A DNA stretch of 64,000 bases, taken from positions 13,371,167-13,435,166 of the forward strand of contig OX326956.1 in NCBI GenBank assembly GCA_946800325.1. The letters are read 5' to 3'. Below, piece by piece: positions 63,181-64,000 of the stretch (position 1 is its first letter; each line of letters opens with the position of its first letter). This DNA is from Luzula sylvatica. Its lineage: Eukaryota > Streptophyta > Magnoliopsida > Poales > Juncaceae. The notes beneath the pieces were generated by a model. That model had not been told where the DNA came from and searched no databases. It was given only the letters and a program-made list of their open reading frames with translations. The position numbers were made by a program, and so were the translations under genes.

Positions 63181-64000
63181 TTTTTTTTTTGAGTTTTTGA
63201 CTAGGACGGGTTAACCCGTACCCAGTTTTTTGTATTAATTTTATAAATATTTACATATCGGCTAAGAGTTATATCTTCTATTTCTATTACATCAGTCGTA
63301 CAAAAATTTCATTCCACCAATACCTAGTGGTAACCCCTTACCTCACCCCCGTATCTCTTGTTCGCCGTGCTCATCCTCTTTCTTCCTCCATCCTTTACGA
63401 TCTCTCCATTCAATCCAGTTGTAATTAGCTTGATGCCCGACTTGTCGGCTCGTCCGCTTAATTTCTCTAAACATTCGATTACATCGTTCTTTCCATATTT
63501 CAAATATTAGAAATAAACCCCTGCCTTCTCCCTTATATCCTTCGAAATGAAGTGCGTACTCGCTTATCTCCGCATGATTTCCTAATTGTGTCCAAATCTG
63601 CCATGCTTCCACCACAAATTGACACTCACTTACGATGTGTTGCAGGTCTTCCGAATTCTTGCTACACAACACACATCTGCTCGGCAATATCCAACCTCTT
63701 TTTCTTAACCATTCTTGAGTCGGCAAAATTTGTCTCGCCCATTTCCACGCGAACGTTCTCAATTTTGGCGGAATTTTGAGGCCCCATAATTTGCTCCAGG
63801 GCTGAACGCATTTCCCTCCCCTGACCATCGCCTTATAAGCCGATTTTACCGTAAAGTTTCCACCCTTGTCATCCTTCCACTCATACACGTCATGGTCAGT
63901 TGCTTGAGTTATTGGTAGTTTGTCGGCCATCTCAATCCATTGTTGGTGTGCCTTATCAGATCTTCCCTCATATAACCATGCTTGTGTGTGATTCCATTCC
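63181..64000 (-). mobile_element. LINE (non-LTR retrotransposon), 3' part
   Basis: The poly(A) tail of the minus strand appears as ten T at 63181-63190. Next come about 150 bp of 3' untranslated sequence and then the C-terminal coding part of a plant LINE. The element runs off the right edge, so its 5' end and target duplication cannot be checked. Confidence 0.8.
63343..64000 (-). CDS. LINE ORF2 C-terminus with zf-RVT domain (partial)
   Basis: The frame is open from the right edge of the window to the stop at 63343. An internal ATG lies at 63930, but 23 codons before it are also open (including NHTQAWLYEGRSDKAHQQW), so the true start is outside. It contains the zinc-binding domain found after the reverse transcriptase of plant LINEs: YEWKDDKGGNFTVKSAYKAM, then LWGLKIPPKLRTFAWKWA, then a C-x2-C-x8-H-x4-C cluster (CVLCSKNSEDLQHIVSEC), then a basic tail. 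The reverse transcriptase and endonuclease domains would lie beyond the window. No stop or frameshift is seen in this part. It is a mobile-element protein, not a host gene. Confidence 0.88.
   Translation of the reverse strand, partial: EWNHTQAWLYEGRSDKAHQQWIEMADKLPITQATDHDVYEWKDDKGGNFTVKSAYKAMVRGGKCVQPWSKLWGLKIPPKLRTFAWKWARQILPTQEWLRKRGWILPSRCVLCSKNSEDLQHIVSECQFVVEAWQIWTQLGNHAEISEYALHFEGYKGEGRGLFLIFEIWKERCNRMFREIKRTSRQVGHQANYNWIEWRDRKGWRKKEDEHGEQEIRG

Overview
The window looks like nuclear DNA of a flowering plant, probably a eudicot. The evidence is an Athila-type Ty3 retrotransposon primed by plant tRNA-Asp, an oleosin gene, a BRANCHLESS TRICHOME-like gene with a short GT-AG intron, and plant-style hAT, MULE, Helitron and LINE remains. 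The species cannot be named from sequence alone. The layout suggests the edge of a large, possibly centromeric or pericentromeric, satellite block meeting a gene-bearing arm.

Region 1 (1-39718) is a tandem satellite with a 124-bp monomer, all in one orientation, about 221 monomers in total. It is built from blocks duplicated in whole-monomer steps. Two insertions interrupt it. The first is a complete, very young Athila-like element (6221-16844). It has an uninterrupted gag-pol reading frame, LTRs that differ only in a CT microsatellite as far as I compared them, and a perfect 5-bp target duplication. The second is a solo LTR of another retrotransposon (37182-38883), also with a perfect 5-bp target duplication. 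A duplicated satellite block at 25.9-28.2 kb carries the unoccupied version of the Athila target.

Region 2 (39719-54600) has no gene I can defend. It is AT-rich and made of nested repeats: a 5.8-kb hAT-like element with an 8-bp target duplication that encloses a minisatellite, a Helitron-like 3' end and a further inverted-repeat element; then AT-rich duplications, an 83-bp minisatellite, and a pair of GATACG-rich elements with a nested minisatellite.

Region 3 (54600-64000) is the gene-bearing part. An intronless L-type oleosin gene (55139-55564) is followed in the same direction by a two-exon BRANCHLESS TRICHOME-like gene (56082-56788). The 3' flank of the second gene is present in three degenerate tandem copies, the second beginning with a relic of the gene's last exon. 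A 305-bp MULE-type MITE with a perfect 9-bp target duplication sits in the second copy. The window ends inside the 3' part of a LINE on the minus strand.

The most unusual signal is in the Athila-like element. A palindrome with fixed arms CCGTT/AACGG occurs 12 times in each LTR and 13 times after pol. The sites are spaced almost only 19-23 or 50-52 bp apart, close to 2 and 5 helical turns, and the intervening spacers have diverged. This looks like a helically phased protein-binding array, possibly for MYB3R-like factors.
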